DNA from: an uncultured Mycobacterium sp.
GTDB taxonomy: Bacteria; Actinomycetota; Actinomycetes; Mycobacteriales; Mycobacteriaceae
Length of the DNA: 64,000 nucleotides
Direction: 5' to 3'
NCBI GenBank assembly: GCA_900078375.1
Contig: FLQS01000009.1
Location: 62,001-126,000, forward strand
Part shown: piece after piece, positions 44,179-52,496 of the stretch
Layout: each line of letters opens with the position of its first letter
How positions within the stretch are numbered: position 1 is the stretch's first letter
Notes under the pieces: generated by a model
What the model saw: the letters and a program-made list of their open reading frames with translations, nothing else
The model's database searches: none
What the model was told of the DNA's origin: nothing
Made by a program: the position numbers and the translations under genes

Positions 44179-45387
44179 TCACAGCGGGAACCTGCCGCGC
44201 ACTCCGTTGAAGCGCTCCCATAGCGCAGCGGTGCGTTCGGCACTAGTGACCCGCTTGGTATCCGGCGGTAGTGCATCGTCGAGCTGTGCCCGCCCGACCA
44301 GCCTGGTGCTCAATACCGCCGGCTGCCCCTCGAGCATGTGCCGGTAGGTGAGGTTGCCGCGTTCGAAGCCCTGGGTGTCGAGCCAGTTGTGCACGCCCGG
44401 GTCGTCGTGGGCGAGAACCAACCGGACCTTGCCGTCACTGTCGGTCGACGCACGGCTCGGCGTGTAGCTCACCGGGCGGTAGAGGAAGTCCATGCTGGTG
44501 AAGAACACGCCCATGTTGGTGACCATCCACAGGCCATCATGGGCGTCGAATTCGACGATGAGCGCTTCGTCAGGTCCCAACTCCCAGTACATGTTTGCGG
44601 CGGTCCGGCCACGTTTGCCGTCCGCCGCGGTGGCATCCACGACCGGGAAGCGATTCGGGTGCTCGCTGTCGACACCGCCGTAGGTGAACGGGAACTCAGG
44701 CCAGCTGGTCATCAGGCCGGTGAGGAAATCGCCCGCCCAGGCAAAAGCGTCGACCATCTCTGAGGCCGTCGGCAGCGGCTTGGGTGCGGCCATGTCGATG
44801 CGCTCGATGCGCAGCTGCCCGGGGCGCTCGTCCCAGCGGTCGAAGCCTTGGCGGATGAACAGTTTTCGCGACGCGACGGTCGTCGGCAGCCAGTTCGGCT
44901 CGCGCTCAGGTCCCCCGATGTATAGCTCGAACGTGCCGTCCGGTTCAACGTGGAGCTGATGGCCGAACACGTTGGCCTCGGGCACGTCGCCGAACGGCTC
45001 GTGCAGTACGTGCGGACCGACCGGGCGCGCACCCTGTACGGTGACGTTGAAAAATCGTGCGGTTCCTCGTGTTCCGGTGATCCGATAGGTCGATTTGCCG
45101 TCGATCCAGGCCTGCTGGTAGGTGAAGTCCGCGCAGTCGCCGCCGAGCTTACGGGTGGGGTTGCAGAACGCATGGAGACTCGGATAGCGCGGATCACGGG
45201 TTTCCAGCGCGAGATCGAAGGCCTGGCCCAGATTCTGGGTGAGGAACCGGAACGCGTCGGTGCGCTGGACGTCAGAGGTTGAGTTGGCATCCTTGAACGC
45301 GTGCTTGCCCGCGGCCTTCAACCGGTCGCAGAACTCATCCCACGCGCGGTCGAGCGCCGCGTCCTGTGCCCCATTGCCGAACGCCAC
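44179..45387 (-). CDS. DUF1214 domain-containing protein
   Basis: A 402-residue protein. The C-terminal half (YWELGPDEALIVEFDAHDGLWMVTNMGV and SRASTDSDGKVRLVLAHDDPG) is the DUF1214 pattern of a beta-sandwich found in many actinobacterial genes. The N-terminal half contains a beta-rich region (YRITGTRGTARFFNVTVQGA). No enzyme activity is established. GTG 45387 with AGGAGG upstream is the start; a longer frame to 45618 overlaps the neighbour. It is the last gene of the TetR/TauD operon. Confidence 0.8.
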   Translation of the reverse strand: MAFGNGAQDAALDRAWDEFCDRLKAAGKHAFKDANSTSDVQRTDAFRFLTQNLGQAFDLALETRDPRYPSLHAFCNPTRKLGGDCADFTYQQAWIDGKSTYRITGTRGTARFFNVTVQGARPVGPHVLHEPFGDVPEANVFGHQLHVEPDGTFELYIGGPEREPNWLPTTVASRKLFIRQGFDRWDERPGQLRIERIDMAAPKPLPTASEMVDAFAWAGDFLTGLMTSWPEFPFTYGGVDSEHPNRFPVVDATAADGKRGRTAANMYWELGPDEALIVEFDAHDGLWMVTNMGVFFTSMDFLYRPVSYTPSRASTDSDGKVRLVLAHDDPGVHNWLDTQGFERGNLTYRHMLEGQPAVLSTRLVGRAQLDDALPPDTKRVTSAERTAALWERFNGVRGRFPL

Positions 45388-45403
45388 TGAAGTCCTCCTC
45401 GTC

Positions 45404-46207
45404 TCAGCCGCCGAGCCGATCGAGCATCGCGCCGACCACCTCGCACCCCCGCCGGGCGGCCGCCAATCTCCCTTCCGCGTCGATACGGGGCCCGAGCAGC
45501 TCCAGGTCGAAACCGAACTGATAGCCGTCGGCCAACGCCTGGGCCACAACGGCTTCGATCGGAATCGCACCGTCGCCTGGCACCGCGCGAGCGGGCAGTG
45601 CGCGATCGCCCAGCACATAGTCGCTCAACTGGATCAGGCGTGTCCGCGGAAGTGCCGATCTGAGCAAACCTGCGAGGTCGGCCTCGGCCCAGCAGTGAAA
45701 CAGGTCGACGCAGATGTCGAGGCCGGCCGCCTCCGCGAGCGTGATGGTGTCGCGCAGACTGTGCGCCAGATGGATGTCGGCATACAGGCTGGACGCGTTC
45801 TCGACTGCCAGGCTGACGCCGGCCGCCGACGCCTCCCGCGCGCAGGGCTCGATCGCCACGCTGAACTTCTCGGCTGCCTGCTCCCAGCTGAGTTCGCCGC
45901 GCCCGCCGGTGAGCAGGTAGATGCAGGTTGCTCCGCTGGCGGCGGCAGTCTCGATCAACCGGGATAAGGCGGCGCGCGCGGCGTCGACGGACGATGCGTC
46001 GACCGGCACCCGCCCGGCCCCGAACAGGTGGTAGACGGCGTGGATCAGATAGTCGCCGCCGGCGAGGACGCGCCGGAACTCTGGGGTGCGGAATTGCGTG
46101 TCGATGACGCTGAGGCGCCGAACCCCGAGGTCCGTCCAATTGCGCTGTAATTCAGCCGGACTCGCGCCGAGGAAGGTGACGTCGTGGACGGATACGCGCT
46201 CGTGCAT
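45404..46207 (-). CDS. Xylose isomerase-like TIM-barrel protein
   Basis: A 267-residue member of the sugar phosphate isomerase/epimerase superfamily. AVYHLFGAGRVP, GATCIYLLTGGRGELSW, SLAVENASSLYADIHLAHS with the metal-type glutamate, ICVDLFHCWAEADL and GYQFGFDLELLGPRI follow the barrel strands with their E/D/H/E metal residues. It is likely an isomerase or epimerase for a small hydroxy/keto acid or sugar. It is placed 2 bp after the sulfotransferase-like gene. Confidence 0.8.
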   Translation of the reverse strand: MHERVSVHDVTFLGASPAELQRNWTDLGVRRLSVIDTQFRTPEFRRVLAGGDYLIHAVYHLFGAGRVPVDASSVDAARAALSRLIETAAASGATCIYLLTGGRGELSWEQAAEKFSVAIEPCAREASAAGVSLAVENASSLYADIHLAHSLRDTITLAEAAGLDICVDLFHCWAEADLAGLLRSALPRTRLIQLSDYVLGDRALPARAVPGDGAIPIEAVVAQALADGYQFGFDLELLGPRIDAEGRLAAARRGCEVVGAMLDRLGG

Positions 46208-46209
46208 CG

Positions 46210-47379
46210 TCAGTCCCGCTTTTCGATGCGAACGCCGAAACGCTCGCGGAACGGGGCGAACTCGGCGTGCAGATCATCGAGGTCTTCACCGATATCGGTG
46301 AGCAGTGAGGTGGAGTATCCGAACTTGCCGTAGCGATCGCCGCGGTTACCGGCCAGGTAGTCGCGCATGGCGGCCTCGGCTTCACTGGTGAGATCCCGTC
46401 CACAGAAGGTGTAGTAGCCGCGCACCGCCCCGATCGGGTCCGCGATGAATTCGGTGTACGGAATGTGCATGATCCGCGGATCGTCCACCATCGGCGACGT
46501 CATCGTGTTGGCGATGCTGGCCCTGGTCAGCTCGAGGTGTTTCTTGGCCTCGACATGCAGATTGATTGGTCCGACGATGCCGTCGAGGATATCGGCCATC
46601 ATCATCGTCCGCGATGCTGCTACCTGCACCGGGTCGCGATGCAACCACAACAGGTTGGCATCGGGATAGGTGTCGAAGAGCGCTTCGAGGCGAAAGCCGT
46701 GGAAGCCCTTCAGCACCCAATACTTGGGCTCCCGGTTGTACTGGAACTGTTGCAGCATCGCCTTGTGGATGCGGTATTGCGCAGCGGGATCCGTCGGTAG
46801 CCCGCCCACGAGCGTCTGCATCGGAACCCGCCACCATGCGGTGGGCGTCATCACCCGAAAGTCGAAGGCCCAGGTGCGTTCGTCCTCGGGCAGGCCGTTA
46901 CCGAGCATGTCGTTGTAGGGGTGGCTGTGTAGCCACTTGGGCATCTTGGCGTTGATCTCGCGCCAGTCGGCGTCAGCGTCGGCGCGGCGTGGGTCGTCCG
47001 GACCAGCCAGACCGGGCGGCGGCGAGGGGTACATCACCTCCCAGAACCGCAGCGCGCGCCCGTGTGGATCCACCGACATCAGGGCATGCATGAGCGTGGT
47101 TCCCGAGCGCGGTTCGCCCGTCACGAACATCGGCCGGTCGATAACCTCGTCGGCGATCGGAAAGCGGGTCCGGTCGGCGAACAGTTCCAGCCGCGAGGTC
47201 AGCAGCCAGTGGCACACCCGCTCGGCTTCGGCAATACCGTTGGCGTCCAGGCCGATCCCGTTCAGATGGTCGACCGCGATCCCGAATCGCTCCGGCAGAG
47301 TGGGGTCGCCGAAATCGTCGTGCCCTGTCTCGGCCTGCGCCCGGGCCAGCAGGCCGGCAGGATCCAGTCTCACGGTCAT
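46210..47379 (-). CDS. Sulfotransferase family protein
   Basis: A 389-residue protein of the mycobacterial Stf-type sulfotransferase family. The phosphosulfate-binding loop is FVTGEPRSGTTLMHAL (GEPRSGTT at residues 88-95), and LLWLHRDPVQVAASR is the 3'-phosphate-binding segment. It would transfer sulfate from PAPS to a hydroxyl. ATG 47379 overlaps the LLM stop by 4 bp. Its presence beside TauD- and LLM-type oxygenases is unexpected, because those usually release sulfur rather than add it. Confidence 0.87.
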   Translation of the reverse strand: MTVRLDPAGLLARAQAETGHDDFGDPTLPERFGIAVDHLNGIGLDANGIAEAERVCHWLLTSRLELFADRTRFPIADEVIDRPMFVTGEPRSGTTLMHALMSVDPHGRALRFWEVMYPSPPPGLAGPDDPRRADADADWREINAKMPKWLHSHPYNDMLGNGLPEDERTWAFDFRVMTPTAWWRVPMQTLVGGLPTDPAAQYRIHKAMLQQFQYNREPKYWVLKGFHGFRLEALFDTYPDANLLWLHRDPVQVAASRTMMMADILDGIVGPINLHVEAKKHLELTRASIANTMTSPMVDDPRIMHIPYTEFIADPIGAVRGYYTFCGRDLTSEAEAAMRDYLAGNRGDRYGKFGYSTSLLTDIGEDLDDLHAEFAPFRERFGVRIEKRD

Positions 47380-48503
47380 GACTGTCCGCCACACAACGTC
47401 AGCAATTCGTCTTCCGTCCTCTGCACATTGGCCGCCGATGCGGCACCGAATTCCAGGCCGGCCATCGTGGCGTAATCCAAGATCTTCGGAACCCGAAGTC
47501 CGGCATCAACATACGACTTGATGATCCGTGCAACCTCGGCGGGCGTGCCATGCGGGACGACCGCCAGGATCGCCTCGGGATCGACACGAGCGAGGAAGTC
47601 GAGGATGCGTTCCCTGGTCATGGTCGCCGGGTTGATGTCGTGGAACCCACCCCAGTCCGCACCCATCGGATGGTCAAACCCGAAACGGCGCAGAACCTCT
47701 GCGGAGACCTGCAGCAGAAAGCTCGCCACCAGCGGCGCGCGGACGATCCGCTCGATCGCGGCCTCGTCGTCGCCGATCAGGCACACCTGCACAAAGCACG
47801 GGGTGATCGCCATCGGGTCACGTCCGGCGCGTTCGGCCGATTGGCGCACTGCACCGAGCATCTCCGCGTAGTGCTCGGGGATCCACGCGCCGGCCGGCCA
47901 CCAGCCGTCGGCGTAGCGTCCGGCAATCTCGAGCATCCGCGGCCCGCTGGCACCGATCCAGATCGGTGGGAACCGGCCGTCATAGGCCTCGGTGTCCAAT
48001 CGGGCGTGCTCGAGCCGGTAGAACTGGCCATCGAAGTCGACCGGCCCCGGGCTATCCCACAGCAGCCGAATGACTTTCAGCGCCTCCTCGAAGCGGCTGA
48101 CCGGCTTGGCGAACTCGAAGCCGTACGGCACGATGTTCTCGGTCTCGCCGCTGCCGAGGCCCAGGATGAATCGCCCGCCGGACAGGTGATCGACGGTCAG
48201 TGCGCTCTGTGCGAGCAGAGCGGGGTGGCGACGGACGGTGTCCACGACGCTGGTCGCCAGCGGCACCGTCGTGGTGAGCACCGCTGCGGCCGCGGCCACC
48301 GCCATGCCATCGAGATGGCGGTGCGGCGACGGCGAGACGGTGGCCAGGTCGGTGAATTCCGGTGTCCACAGGGCATCCGGCCAGAAGCTGACCATGTGAT
48401 CGGGCAGCCAAACCGAATGGTAGCGGCCGCTATCCAGTTCGGCCAGGCACGACAGATCCAACGGGAGCGTCGTGCGTAAGAACGCTGCAGGCGTGACGTC
48501 CAT
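47376..48503 (-). CDS. LLM class flavin-dependent oxidoreductase
   Basis: A 375-residue luciferase-like monooxygenase, closer to the F420/FMN type with SVWLPDHMVSFWP, LATSVVDTVRRHPALLAQSALTVDHLSGGRFILGLGSGE and FPPIWIGASGPRMLEIAGRYADGWWP. These are typical of actinobacterial F420-dependent members. ATG 48503 overlaps the TauD stop by 1 bp; the longer frame to 48773 is out of frame with TauD and rejected. Substrate unknown. Confidence 0.87.
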   Translation of the reverse strand: MDVTPAAFLRTTLPLDLSCLAELDSGRYHSVWLPDHMVSFWPDALWTPEFTDLATVSPSPHRHLDGMAVAAAAAVLTTTVPLATSVVDTVRRHPALLAQSALTVDHLSGGRFILGLGSGETENIVPYGFEFAKPVSRFEEALKVIRLLWDSPGPVDFDGQFYRLEHARLDTEAYDGRFPPIWIGASGPRMLEIAGRYADGWWPAGAWIPEHYAEMLGAVRQSAERAGRDPMAITPCFVQVCLIGDDEAAIERIVRAPLVASFLLQVSAEVLRRFGFDHPMGADWGGFHDINPATMTRERILDFLARVDPEAILAVVPHGTPAEVARIIKSYVDAGLRVPKILDYATMAGLEFGAASAANVQRTEDELLTLCGGQS

Positions 48504-49327
48504 CAGTGAAAGGCTTCCTCGCCTTCCAATTTGGTGCGGTGCAGCAACCGGCCGGATGCGGGATCGTAGGGCGTGGCCCGGTGCATGGTGCCGGTGTTGT
48601 CCCAGATGACCAGGTCGCCCACCGACCAGGTGTGCCGGTAGACGAACTCGGGTCGGGTGGCCCAATCCCGCAAGCGGACAAGGAGTTCGACGCTCTTCCT
48701 GAAGTCCATATCCACCACGTGGCGCGCCGTGCACCCCAGCACCAGCGACTTGCGCCCGGAACGATGATTCCACACCAGGGGCAGCTCGCGATCGCCGATC
48801 GCCATCATCGTCCGAAGCGTCGTGAAGCTCGGTTCGGGATCATAGTAGAAAAGCGTGTTCCACGCGGAGTGCATCACCCGCAGCGATTCGAGCGCCCGCT
48901 TGTCGGCGTCGTCGAGCGCAGCGTAAGCCGCATAGGTGTTGGCGAATTCGGTGTCACCGCTGCCGTCCGGGCACACCACCTTGCTGGACAACAGCGAGGC
49001 GCGGATTGGCACGTCGTTCATGGTCCCGTCGATGTGCCAGTACAGCGAGCCCTTCAGGTAATCGGCGAGCTCGTTGATGTTCGTGTCGAGCGTGACGGAG
49101 TAGACCTGCTCACCGGTGCGCTCCGGGGCGAATGTGCCCAATGTCCGGGTGAATTCGACTTGCTCGTCATCGCTGAACCCGATCTGCGGGAAGACCAGCA
49201 CACCACGCCGTTCCAGCAGCTCGCGCAGCGCTTCCGAGTGGACGCCGCTGAGTAATTGAGCCTTGGTCGCTCGGACTTCAGAGGCGATATTGGGTTTGAT
49301 GTCGACAACCGACAGCGTCATTGCCAC
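48503..49327 (-). CDS. TauD/TfdA family Fe(II)/2-oxoglutarate dioxygenase
   Basis: A 274-residue dioxygenase. The facial triad is H-x-D in YWHIDGTMND (near residues 98-100) plus the distal histidine in DNTGTMHRATPYDP, with the 2-oxoglutarate arginine expected downstream in the RLLHRTK region. It hydroxylates next to a heteroatom, often splitting sulfonates, sulfates or ethers. The GTG at 49327 is the likely start because a TATAGT -10 element lies 6 bp upstream (leaderless mRNA); an ATG at 49321 is the alternative. Confidence 0.87.
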   Translation of the reverse strand: MAMTLSVVDIKPNIASEVRATKAQLLSGVHSEALRELLERRGVLVFPQIGFSDDEQVEFTRTLGTFAPERTGEQVYSVTLDTNINELADYLKGSLYWHIDGTMNDVPIRASLLSSKVVCPDGSGDTEFANTYAAYAALDDADKRALESLRVMHSAWNTLFYYDPEPSFTTLRTMMAIGDRELPLVWNHRSGRKSLVLGCTARHVVDMDFRKSVELLVRLRDWATRPEFVYRHTWSVGDLVIWDNTGTMHRATPYDPASGRLLHRTKLEGEEAFH

Positions 49328-49333
49328 GCGCTA

Positions 49334-49339
49334 ACTATA
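49334..49339 (-). promoter_or_regulatory. -10 element for leaderless tauD-like transcript
   Basis: On the minus strand the hexamer TATAGT ends 6 bases before GTG 49327. Transcription would then begin at or next to the start codon, a common arrangement in mycobacteria, and no ribosome-binding site is present. No clear -35 element is seen. Confidence 0.45.
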
Positions 49340-49362
49340 CCCGAGCGTAAAGTTATATGGAA

Positions 49363-50004
49363 CTATCGGGTCAGCACGCCCCGCAGGAAGAGGTCCACCG
49401 CGTGCAGCAGCCGGCGCTGCTCTTCCTTGCGACTGCGATAGAGGCCGAAATCGGCCAGCCGGGCGGGCAAGACCTCGACCATGGCCAGGAAGTGTTCGGC
49501 GGCCAATTCGATGTCGTCGACCTCGATGGTGCCGGCCTCGACATGGCGGGCGAGGAGGTCCATCACCTGCTGCTGGCGGCTCGCCCAGCCGAGCGACTCA
49601 GCGGACAGCCCGAATTCGGGAAACCGATGCGCTTCGTTTCGAGCGATCTTGTGCAGCTGGACGATGTCGGGATTCAGTGCTTGGCGAAGTGCACCCTGGC
49701 CGACGGCCACCAGCGCGGTACGCAGATCTTCGCCCTCAGGGGCGTTGGGGGTGTCGACCTGCACGGCCCGGCTGAACGCCCACGGAATGACGTCGAGGAA
49801 AACAGCGCGCTTGTCGGGATAGCGGGCATACAAGGTGGGTTTGGTGATCCCGGCGGCGTCGGCGATCGCCACCATCGTCGTCGCGTCGTAGCCGTTCTCC
49901 AGGAATGTCTTGACCGCCGCCTCTCGCAGCCGGTGGTGAAGCGCCGCAGCCTCGGCCTGCGTGGGCCGGCCGCCCCGCCGCTCTGGAGACGCTGCCTTTG
50001 CCAT
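49363..50004 (-). CDS. TetR family transcriptional regulator
   Basis: A 213-residue TetR-type regulator. The DNA-binding domain spans about residues 20-65 (REAAVKTFLENGYDATTMVA, IADAAGITKPTLYARYPDKR), followed by a helical ligand domain. ATG 50004 gives MAKAASPERRGGRPTQAE; an in-frame start at 50034 is possible. It lies directly upstream of the TauD-like operon on the same strand and divergent from the NTF2-like gene at 50088, so it may control both. Confidence 0.88.
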   Translation of the reverse strand: MAKAASPERRGGRPTQAEAAALHHRLREAAVKTFLENGYDATTMVAIADAAGITKPTLYARYPDKRAVFLDVIPWAFSRAVQVDTPNAPEGEDLRTALVAVGQGALRQALNPDIVQLHKIARNEAHRFPEFGLSAESLGWASRQQQVMDLLARHVEAGTIEVDDIELAAEHFLAMVEVLPARLADFGLYRSRKEEQRRLLHAVDLFLRGVLTR

Positions 50005-50087
50005 TCGCGAGAGTTTACGTCGCGTGGCTATCACATCGGGTGCGGCTGTATCAGTTGGCCACTCGCGGGCGGCGCGTTCGTTAGCCT

Positions 50088-50594
50088 ATGCCGGTGGCCG
50101 AACAAGATTCGTGGGCTGACGTCGAAGCCATCAAGCAACTCAAGGCGCGCTACTGCCGCCTGCTGGACACCAAGGACTGGGCGGGCTGGCGCGATATCTT
50201 CACCGACGACTTCGTGAGTGACACCACCCCGTCGGGCGGGGTGCTCATCACCGGTGCCGACGAGTTTGTCGCGTTTCTTCAGTCCACCCTGGGCAAGCCC
50301 TCACAACCCACGGTGCATCAGGTGCACGCCCCGGAGATCGAGCTGACGTCACCGTCCACGGCATCGGGCATCTGGGCACTCAACGACATTGTGCGACTGG
50401 CCCCCGGGATCAACCTCGCGGGCTACGGCCACTACCACGAGACCTACGAGAAGACCGATGGTCAGTGGCGGATCAAGACGTCCACCCTGACCCGACTGCG
50501 CGAAGACGTATTCAATCCCTTTTTCTCCCTGAGGATTTCACCACGGCTGCGGGACTCCGCGGCGCGGCTGGCACGAAAGCGAGGCATGGTTTGA
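50088..50594 (+). CDS. SnoaL/NTF2-like family protein
   Basis: A 168-residue NTF2-like protein: helix VEAIKQLKARYCRLLDTKDW, then DIFTDDFVSDTTPSGG, TVHQVHAPEIEL and the C-terminal GHYHETYEKTDGQWRIKTSTLTRLR sheet. TAGCCT lies immediately before ATG 50088, so a leaderless transcript from GTG 50094 is an alternative start. The stop codon overlaps the next ATG by 1 bp. It may be an isomerase or dehydratase-like helper to the SDR genes behind it. Confidence 0.82.
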   Translation: MPVAEQDSWADVEAIKQLKARYCRLLDTKDWAGWRDIFTDDFVSDTTPSGGVLITGADEFVAFLQSTLGKPSQPTVHQVHAPEIELTSPSTASGIWALNDIVRLAPGINLAGYGHYHETYEKTDGQWRIKTSTLTRLREDVFNPFFSLRISPRLRDSAARLARKRGMV

Positions 50595-51709
50595 TGGCGG
50601 ACCACACAGTTCTGGTGACCGGAGCGTTCGGTCAGGTCGGGTCACGCTGCGCCGAGATCCTGCTCCAACGCTGGCACACTGTCATCGCAACCGACCTGCA
50701 GACGCCGGCAACGGAGGCCGTCGCGGCGCGACTGGCGGCCGCCGGGCACCCCGGGACACTGCGGCCGGTATACGCCGACTTGCTCGACCCCGAAGCCGTT
50801 GGCCGGCTGGTCAATGAGCACCCGCCCACCGCGATCGTGCATCTGGCGGCGATGATCGCGCCGGCGTCCTATCGCAACCCCAAGCTGGCCCGCCGGATCA
50901 ACGTCGGCGGCACCGCGACCCTCGTCCAGGCGGCCGGCGCGCTGCCCGAGCCACCGATTGTGCTGCTGGCATCCAGCGCCTCGGTCTACGGCTCGCGTAA
51001 TCCCTATCGCCATCCCGAGCTGATCACCCCGCAGACACCGGTGAATCCCATCGACCAGTACGGCGAGGACAAGGTGCTCGCCGAGAAGGTGATCGCCGAC
51101 AGCGGGCTGCCGTACGCGATGCTGCGCCTGGCCGGTGTCATCTCCCCCGACGCCGCGGGCAGCATGAACGGCGATTACCTGGTGCTGATGCGCGCGACGC
51201 CCGGCGACAACCGGTTGCACACCGTCGATGCGCGAGACGTCGGGTTGGCCTTCGCCAACGGCGTGGAACGCGCCAAGGCCATCGCGGGCAAGGTGCTGCT
51301 GATCGGCGGCGACGACACCCACGTGCACACGCACCGCGATGTCGAGGACGACATGATGTCAGCGATGGGACTGGGCCGCCTCGGCGGAGGCGCCAGCCTG
51401 CCCGGCGACCCCGACGACGACCGGGGCTGGAGCTTCACCGGCTGGTACGACACCACGGAATCCCAAGCGCTGCTTGACTTTCAACAGCACAGCTGGCCTG
51501 AGACGGTTGACTGGGTGGCCGGGTCGCAGAGCGGTGCAGTGCGCAGCGCGCTCGGGCTGGCGGGACCACTCATCAGGCCGGCGATGAGGCTGGCGCTGGC
51601 TGCGCAGCGGCGCCGCGAAGGCCGTGGGCAGTACGCGGATCCGTGGACGTTCATTGCCGGTAAGTACAGCCCCGAGGTCTTGGCCGGGGCCGAGGAAGGA
51701 GCCGATTGA
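50594..51709 (+). CDS. NAD-dependent epimerase/dehydratase family protein
   Basis: A 371-residue extended SDR. VLVTGAFGQVGSR binds the dinucleotide, AIVHLAAMIAP and LLASSASVYG follow, and the catalytic YxxxK is in QYGEDK. The C-terminal third is atypical, with RAAIQRRREG-like basic helices and GQYADPWTFIAGKYSPEV. It probably acts on a hydroxyl or keto group of a sterol- or terpene-like compound rather than a nucleotide sugar, judging by its neighbours. The start at TGATG 50594 is coupled to the gene before it. Confidence 0.82.
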   Translation: MADHTVLVTGAFGQVGSRCAEILLQRWHTVIATDLQTPATEAVAARLAAAGHPGTLRPVYADLLDPEAVGRLVNEHPPTAIVHLAAMIAPASYRNPKLARRINVGGTATLVQAAGALPEPPIVLLASSASVYGSRNPYRHPELITPQTPVNPIDQYGEDKVLAEKVIADSGLPYAMLRLAGVISPDAAGSMNGDYLVLMRATPGDNRLHTVDARDVGLAFANGVERAKAIAGKVLLIGGDDTHVHTHRDVEDDMMSAMGLGRLGGGASLPGDPDDDRGWSFTGWYDTTESQALLDFQQHSWPETVDWVAGSQSGAVRSALGLAGPLIRPAMRLALAAQRRREGRGQYADPWTFIAGKYSPEVLAGAEEGAD

Positions 51710-51710
51710 C

Positions 51711-52496
51711 GTGGCAGGACGGTGCGCGGGCAAAGTGGCATTGGTGACCGGCAGCAGCCGGGGCCTCGGCAAGGCGATCGCGCAGCGGCTCGCGGGCGAG
51801 GGCGCCACGGTGGTGCTGACCGCCCGTACCTCGCAACCTGATCCGAAGTACGACGGCTCCCTGGTGCAGACCCAGGAAGAGATCACCCATGCCGGAGGGA
51901 CCGCGGTCGCCATCGCGGCGGACCTGTCCAGTGCCGAGGACCGCGAGCGGCTGTTCGCCGAGGCGGTGGCGCAGATCGGTTCGCCCGACATCGTGGTCAA
52001 CAATGCCGCAGTGACGTTCCTGCGTCCGCTGGATGGCTTTCCGGAACGACGGATGCGGCTCATGCTCGAGATGCATGTGGTGGCGCCGCTGCATCTGACT
52101 CAGCTCGCGATTCCCGGTATGCGCGAGCGTGGCCGCGGGTGGGTGCTCAACCTGACCTCGGTCGGCGGGGATCTGCCGCCAGGTCCGCCGTTCTCCGAGT
52201 TCGACCGCACAGCCGGTTTCGGAATCTACGGCACGGTCAAGGCGGCGATGAATCGGATGACGAAAAGCCTTGCCGCCGAGCTGTACGACGACGGCATCGC
52301 GGTCAACGCCGCGGCGCCGACCAACCCAGTCGCCACACCCGGCGCCGGCACCCTCGACTTGGCCAAGACTGACACCGAGGACATCGAACTCATCACCCGG
52401 ACCGCACTGGAATTGTGCACCGGCGACCCGGCGACGATGACCGGCCGGATCGCGCATACGCAGACGTTCCTGCGCGAGATCGGCGCGCTGCACTGA
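51711..52496 (+). CDS. SDR family oxidoreductase
   Basis: A 261-residue SDR. TGSSRGLG is at residues 13-20, VVNNAAVTF and LNLTSVGGDLPPG follow, and the catalytic pair is in IYGTVK. The loop before it (PPFSEFDRTAGFG) is a little longer than usual. GTG 51711 starts 1 bp after the epimerase stop, with GAGGAAGGA upstream as the ribosome-binding site; an upstream extension into the epimerase gene is rejected. Substrate unknown. Confidence 0.87.
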   Translation: MAGRCAGKVALVTGSSRGLGKAIAQRLAGEGATVVLTARTSQPDPKYDGSLVQTQEEITHAGGTAVAIAADLSSAEDRERLFAEAVAQIGSPDIVVNNAAVTFLRPLDGFPERRMRLMLEMHVVAPLHLTQLAIPGMRERGRGWVLNLTSVGGDLPPGPPFSEFDRTAGFGIYGTVKAAMNRMTKSLAAELYDDGIAVNAAAPTNPVATPGAGTLDLAKTDTEDIELITRTALELCTGDPATMTGRIAHTQTFLREIGALH

